NCBI RefSeq assembly: GCF_042655485.1
Contig: NZ_JBHSMC010000014.1
Location: forward strand, 186,001 to 250,000
Length of the DNA: 64,000 nucleotides
Direction: 5' to 3'
From: Lederbergia graminis
GTDB lineage: Bacteria; Bacillota; Bacilli; Bacillales; Bacillaceae_C
Shown: positions 59,421 through 64,000 of the stretch, one piece after another
Layout of the letters: every line of letters begins with the position of its first letter
Position numbering within the stretch: position 1 is the first letter of the stretch
Program-made: the position numbers and the translations under genes
The notes under the pieces: model-generated
Told to the model about the DNA's origin: nothing
The model's database searches: none
What the model saw: only the letters and a program-made list of their open reading frames with translations

Positions 59421-62400
59421 ATGGCAAATAACTCTTCTCCATTTTGGAGTAAATTGAAGTTTTTTGGTCAAACAGTGAAGGATAATAATCATATCGAAAC
59501 TCAGCCACGGAGCCGTGAATCAGAAAAAATTTACCGTCGTCGGTGGCAACATGATAAGGTAGTGCGAACAACTCATGGCGTTAACTGCACAGGTTCGTGT
59601 AGTTGGAAGGTACATGTAAAGGACGGAATTATTACATGGGAGACACAACAAACAGACTACCCTTCAACAGGACCTGATATGCCTGAATATGAACCACGTG
59701 GGTGTCAGCGTGGTGCAACATTTTCTTGGTATACATATAGTCCTTTAAGAATTAGATACCCTTATGTACGTGGCTCACTACTTAAATTGTGGAGAGAAGC
59801 TTTAGAGGCAACAAAGGATCCTGTACTAGCTTGGAAGAGTATCGCAGAGGATGAAGCGAAGGCAAAAGAATTTAAAGCATCACGTGGGAAGGGTGGTTTT
59901 GTCCGGGCAAATTGGGATGAAATGTACACTCTCATTTGTGCTTCCCTTATCTATACGATCCAGGAATATGGACCTGACCGTGTATTTGGTTTTTCTCCAA
60001 TACCGGCCATGTCGATGGTGAGTTACGCTGGCGGAGGGAGATTTTTAAGTTTATTAGGAGGCTCCTTATTAAGCTTTTATGATTGGTATGCGGATTTACC
60101 AAATGCTTCCCCTCAAATTTGGGGGGATCAGACAGATGTTCCAGAGAGCTCTGATTGGTATAACTCTAGTTACATTATTGCTTGGGGTTCGAATATACCG
60201 CAAACTCGAACACCGGATTCACATTTTTATGTGGAATCTAGATATAGAGGAACAAAAGTAGTAGCTGTTGCACCAGACTATGCGGAGTATGTGAAGTTTG
60301 CTGATAATTGGTTACCTGTGAAGGTTGGAATGGATGCAGCCCTTGCTATGGCGATGACACATGTTATTTTGAAAGAATTTTATGTCGATCAACAGGTTGA
60401 TTTCTTTAATGATTATATAAAGACATATACAGATATGCCGTTCTTTATTACATTGAAAGAAAAGGATGGCCATTATGTTGGCGATAAATTTCTGCGTGCA
60501 AGTGATTTAGGTATGGAAGTGAACAATGCAGAATGGAAACCAGTCTTATTTGATAAAAATACGAAACAGTTTGCAGTACCAAATGGAACGATAGGTCATC
60601 GCTGGGAAGAAGGAGCTAATTGGAACTTAAAGCTAGAAGACCGTGACAACGGCTTGGGAGATATTGATCCTCAACTATCACTATTAGGGGAAGAAGATAA
60701 GGTTGTTATGGGGCTATTCCCATACTTTGGCGAAGAACAAGAAGGTGTTTTAAAAAGAGGGTTACCTGTGAAGGAAATCTCCATTAATGGCGTAACTACT
60801 TATATCACAACCGTCTTCGATTTAATGATGGCGAATTGTGCTGTGAATCGTGGACTTCCTGGGGATTATCCACAAAGTTATGAAGATGACATCCCATATA
60901 CACCAGCATGGCAACAAAAACATACAGGTGTGGAAAAAGATAAAGTGGCTCAAATTGCAAGGGAATTTGCACAAAATGCGATAGATTCCAAAGGTAGATC
61001 GATGATTATTATGGGATCAGGAATTAATCAGTGGTATCATGCTGACAATATTTATCGTGCCATTTTAAACCTAGTTATGCTAACAGGCTGTGAAGGGAAA
61101 AATGGGGGCGGTTGGGCTCACTATGTTGGTCAGGAAAAGGTACGTCCACTTGAAGGCTGGGGTACGATTGCGATGGCGAAAGACTGGGGTGGACCGCCAC
61201 GACTAATGAATGGAACAAGCTTTTTCTACTTTGCAACGGAACAATGGCGTTATGAAGATCAACGTATTGAAAATTTAAAGTCACCACTTGTGGATAAGAG
61301 CTTGTACAACCATCCTGGTGATTACAATATTTTAGCAGCTCGATTAGGGTGGTTACCTAGTTATCCACAATTTAATAAAAACAGTATTGAACTTGCAAAA
61401 GAAGCTGGTGGTTCCGTAGAGAAATTAAAGGAAAATGTCGTACAGCAGCTGAAGAATGGCGATCTTAAATTTGCAGTCGAAAACCCTGAAAATAAAAGCA
61501 ATTTCCCTAAAGTCCTCTTTGTTTGGAGAGCGAATTTAATTGGTAGTTCGGCAAAAGGACATGAGTATTTCTTAAAGCATTTACTTGGGACACACCACGG
61601 TAACCTTAGTGAAGAAAATGACCAAGATGCAACTGAAGAAATTAATTGGGTAGAAGATATTCCTGAAGGAAAATTAGATTTACTAGTAAGTATGGATTTT
61701 AGAATGTGTAGTACCGGTTTATATTCCGATATTATTTTGCCGGCAGCAACTTGGTACGAAAAGTCCGATATTTCAAGTACGGATATGCACCCGTTCGTTC
61801 ATCCATTTAACCCTGCAATTGCACCACCATGGGAAGCGAAATCAGACTGGGAGACATTTAGAAATTTGGCGAAACGCTTTTCATTAATGGCGAAACATTA
61901 TTTACCTGAACCAGTTCAGGATGTAGTTTCGACTCCGCTTGGTCATGATTCCCCAGGTGAACTCGCCCAAGCATATGGACGTGTCCCTGACTGGAAGAAT
62001 GGGAAAGAAGAGCCTGTTCCAGGGAGAAATTTACCTAATTTGAATATAGTTGAACGTGATTATACGAAAATCTATGACAAGTTTATCTCACTTGGACCTA
62101 ATGCAGGTAAACAGGTTGGGGCACATGGGATCAGTTTTAATTCAGAGGATGAATACAAAAAGTTATTAGAAATGCTCGGTCCATCTAATCATTCAGAGAT
62201 ATACCAAGATTGTCCTGATATATATTCAGACAAAAATGTTGCCGAGGCCATGTTAACTTTATCTAGTGCAACAAACGGCAGTCTTGCTATGAAAGCTTGG
62301 GATGTTGTTGAAAAACAAACTGGTCAAGAGTTAAAAGACTTATCCAGTGATCGAGCTGGAGAGCATATTACATTCCATGACATTACAACTCAGCCGAAGA

Positions 62401-63101
62401 AGGTTATAACGACACCTATTTTTACAGGAATTCAGAAAGGGCATAGGCGCTATTCGCCATTCACTCAAAATATTGAAAGACTCATTCCTTTTAGAACATT
62501 AACAGGAAGACAGCATTTTTATATAGACCATGATTTAATGACGGAGTTTGGGGAAGAATTGCCTACATTCAAAGCTCCATTGAAAAAGATGACCTTTTAC
62601 GATAAGGATAATCGTCCAGTTATGGGTGGTCAGGAAATAACATTGAAGTATTTAACACCTCACTTTAAATGGTCTTATCACAGTACGTATGGTGATACAT
62701 TACCAATGTTGACATTATTTAGAGGTGGGCCACACGTTTGGATTAATAATGAAGATGCAGCATCCGTAGGTTTAGATGATAATGATTGGATTGAAATGTA
62801 TAACCGAAATGGTGTAGTAGTTGCTAGGACAGTTGTTAGCCACAGAATGCCGAGGGGAGTAGCCTTTATGTACCATGTACAAGAACGTTATATTAACGTA
62901 CCAGGCTCACCTATTACGAAGCAACGTGGTGGTACATTTAACAGCCCGACTAGAATTCATATGAAGCCGACACAAATGATCGGCGGTTATGCGCAGCTTA
63001 GCTATGGATTCAACTATTATGGACCAACAGGAAATCAGCGTGATGAACAAGTTGTCATTCGAAAAATGGATAGGGATGAGGTGAAGTGGCTTGAGAATTA
63101 A
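59421..63101 (+). CDS. narG: Respiratory nitrate reductase alpha subunit
   Basis: The molybdenum catalytic subunit that reduces nitrate to nitrite on the cytosolic side of the membrane. 1226 residues. The FS0 cluster motif HGVNCTGSCSWKVHV plus a later Cys (PRGCQRGA) has the NarG-specific histidine; the Mo-ligand aspartate region is downstream (YADLPNASPQIWGDQTDVPE); C-terminal molybdopterin-dinucleotide domain about 1080-1226. ATG 59421 follows AAAGGGAG; 51 nt of open frame upstream have no site. It overlaps narH by 11 bp. Confidence 0.96.
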   Translation: MANNSSPFWSKLKFFGQTVKDNNHIETQPRSRESEKIYRRRWQHDKVVRTTHGVNCTGSCSWKVHVKDGIITWETQQTDYPSTGPDMPEYEPRGCQRGATFSWYTYSPLRIRYPYVRGSLLKLWREALEATKDPVLAWKSIAEDEAKAKEFKASRGKGGFVRANWDEMYTLICASLIYTIQEYGPDRVFGFSPIPAMSMVSYAGGGRFLSLLGGSLLSFYDWYADLPNASPQIWGDQTDVPESSDWYNSSYIIAWGSNIPQTRTPDSHFYVESRYRGTKVVAVAPDYAEYVKFADNWLPVKVGMDAALAMAMTHVILKEFYVDQQVDFFNDYIKTYTDMPFFITLKEKDGHYVGDKFLRASDLGMEVNNAEWKPVLFDKNTKQFAVPNGTIGHRWEEGANWNLKLEDRDNGLGDIDPQLSLLGEEDKVVMGLFPYFGEEQEGVLKRGLPVKEISINGVTTYITTVFDLMMANCAVNRGLPGDYPQSYEDDIPYTPAWQQKHTGVEKDKVAQIAREFAQNAIDSKGRSMIIMGSGINQWYHADNIYRAILNLVMLTGCEGKNGGGWAHYVGQEKVRPLEGWGTIAMAKDWGGPPRLMNGTSFFYFATEQWRYEDQRIENLKSPLVDKSLYNHPGDYNILAARLGWLPSYPQFNKNSIELAKEAGGSVEKLKENVVQQLKNGDLKFAVENPENKSNFPKVLFVWRANLIGSSAKGHEYFLKHLLGTHHGNLSEENDQDATEEINWVEDIPEGKLDLLVSMDFRMCSTGLYSDIILPAATWYEKSDISSTDMHPFVHPFNPAIAPPWEAKSDWETFRNLAKRFSLMAKHYLPEPVQDVVSTPLGHDSPGELAQAYGRVPDWKNGKEEPVPGRNLPNLNIVERDYTKIYDKFISLGPNAGKQVGAHGISFNSEDEYKKLLEMLGPSNHSEIYQDCPDIYSDKNVAEAMLTLSSATNGSLAMKAWDVVEKQTGQELKDLSSDRAGEHITFHDITTQPKKVITTPIFTGIQKGHRRYSPFTQNIERLIPFRTLTGRQHFYIDHDLMTEFGEELPTFKAPLKKMTFYDKDNRPVMGGQEITLKYLTPHFKWSYHSTYGDTLPMLTLFRGGPHVWINNEDAASVGLDDNDWIEMYNRNGVVVARTVVSHRMPRGVAFMYHVQERYINVPGSPITKQRGGTFNSPTRIHMKPTQMIGGYAQLSYGFNYYGPTGNQRDEQVVIRKMDRDEVKWLEN

Positions 63102-64000
63102 AGCACAATACGGCATGGTAATGAACCTCGATAAATGTATTGGCTGCCATACATGTAGTGTGACATGTAAAACGACATGGACTAACAGACCCGGTGCAGA
63201 GTACATGTATTGGAATAATGTGGAGACGAAACCGGGAGTTGGGTACCCGAAACGCTGGGAAGACCAAGATACGAGAAAAGGCGGCTGGGAAATGCGAAAC
63301 GGCAAACTAGAGCTAAAAGCAGGTGGCCGTGCGAGCAAATTATTAAATATTTTTTATAACCCAGACCTTGCACCAATCGATGATTACTATGAACCTTGGG
63401 ATTATGAATATGAGAACCTAATTAATAGTCCTGCTGGTGATTATCAGCCAGTGGCCCGCCCGAAATCTCAATTAACTGGAGAATATATGGAAATCGTTTG
63501 GGGACCAAACTGGGAGGATGATCTTGCTGGTGTTTATAAGACTGGTAAAGATGATCCGAACATGAAGGGCCTTGAAGAACAAGTGAAATTTGAGTTTGAA
63601 GAAACGTTTATGATGTATTTGCCAAGAATTTGTGAGCATTGCATCAATCCATCTTGTCTAGCGTCCTGTCCATCAGGGGCGATATATAAACGTGATGAAG
63701 ATGGGATCGTTCTCGTAGACCAAGATGCATGTCGAAGCTGGCGCTTTTGTATGTCGGGATGTCCATATAAAAAGGTGTATTTCAACTGGAAAACGAACAA
63801 GGCAGAAAAATGTACTTTCTGTTTTCCAAGAATTGAAACAGGACAACCAACAATATGCTCCGAAACATGTGTAGGACGGTTACGCTATATTGGGTTAGTT
63901 TTGTATGATGCAGATAAAGTGGAAGCTGCTGCATCTGTTCAAGATGACAAGGATGCATATGAGGCACAGTTAGATATTTTCCTTGATCCACATGACCCGG
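63091..64000 (+). CDS. narH: Respiratory nitrate reductase beta subunit (cut by window end)
   Basis: The iron-sulfur electron-transfer subunit; 303 residues are visible and the frame is open at the window end (about 487 expected). It starts at TTG 63091 with GAGGTGAAG upstream, inside the last codons of narG. Ferredoxin-like motifs are visible: CIGCHTCSVTC near residue 16, CEHCINPSCLASCPSG near 184, CRSWRFCMSGCP with the tryptophan that marks the [3Fe-4S] cluster, and CTFCFPRIE. Sequence reads closely like B. subtilis NarH. Confidence 0.95.
   Translation, partial: MRIKAQYGMVMNLDKCIGCHTCSVTCKTTWTNRPGAEYMYWNNVETKPGVGYPKRWEDQDTRKGGWEMRNGKLELKAGGRASKLLNIFYNPDLAPIDDYYEPWDYEYENLINSPAGDYQPVARPKSQLTGEYMEIVWGPNWEDDLAGVYKTGKDDPNMKGLEEQVKFEFEETFMMYLPRICEHCINPSCLASCPSGAIYKRDEDGIVLVDQDACRSWRFCMSGCPYKKVYFNWKTNKAEKCTFCFPRIETGQPTICSETCVGRLRYIGLVLYDADKVEAAASVQDDKDAYEAQLDIFLDPHDP

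Noticed and set aside
1..64000. tRNA, rRNA, transposase genes or prophage genes
   Set aside because: None seen on either strand by reading; no cloverleaf-like or rRNA-like stretch and no integrase or transposase motifs.

Overview
The window reads as chromosomal DNA of an AT-rich, endospore-forming type Firmicute of the family Bacillaceae, probably near the halotolerant Oceanobacillus/Virgibacillus/Ornithinibacillus group. The reasons are strong AGGAGG ribosome sites, many TTG/GTG starts, B. subtilis-type gene sets (yclJK, yclNOP, topB, uppP, arginine-type carAB, opuD, glpD-glpK, narGH) and a recurrent family of GC-richer intergenic repeats. The genus is inference. No rRNA, tRNA, insertion sequence, prophage or CRISPR array was seen.

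Layout. 1-3.3 kb: end of an ABC exporter operon, a Cu/Zn superoxide dismutase and an AIM24-type protein. 3.5-4.7 kb: a three-gene DUF2089 cassette with a clear promoter. 5.2-7.5 kb: a polar amino acid ABC importer. 7.8-9.3 kb: a stand-alone MurE-like ligase with an altered substrate loop. 10-11.9 kb: HAD phosphatase and aldo/keto reductase. 12.4-15.5 kb: a sugar or polyol catabolic operon (isomerase plus two Gfo/Idh/MocA dehydrogenases) behind a promoter with a palindrome. 15.6-17.6 kb: a MATE gene broken by a stop codon, then an acetyltransferase. 17.6-22.9 kb: an envelope module with an HtrA protease, the YclJK-like two-component system, a PrsA-like foldase and a secreted protein made of six 28-residue repeats. 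23.0-24.0 kb: a striking higher-order tandem array. 24.1-33.3 kb: NERD nuclease-like protein, rRNA methyltransferase, topB, a kinase, a dioxygenase, uppP, a CNNM protein with a structured leader, and a flavin reductase. 33.4-37.6 kb: carAB. 37.6-38.5 kb: composite repeats. 38.6-43.6 kb: a glycosidase-like protein, a 45-residue membrane protein, a three-PAS sensor kinase and OpuD. 43.7-50.6 kb: xylA-xylR-xylB followed by a C-S lyase type aminotransferase and an NhaC transporter. 50.8-54 kb: glpD-glpK. 55-57.8 kb: Fur-controlled siderophore permeases and ATPase (yclNOP type). 57.8-64 kb: a nitrate transporter fused to a PAS domain, narG and the start of narH.

How it fits together. Xylose, glycerol and an unidentified polyol feed carbon. 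Nitrate respiration (narK-PAS, narGH) and YclJK (recalled as oxygen-limitation induced in B. subtilis) suggest adaptation to low oxygen. A YclJ-like direct repeat lies at the same distance from the -10 of both htrA and the prsA-like gene, so YclJK may run a local envelope-quality regulon here. The most unusual items are the 124-bp higher-order array built from GCAAGAA-headed units, the NarK-PAS fusion, the repeated YclJ-box architecture, the 188-bp hairpin repeats and the overlapping alternative hairpins in front of the CNNM gene.
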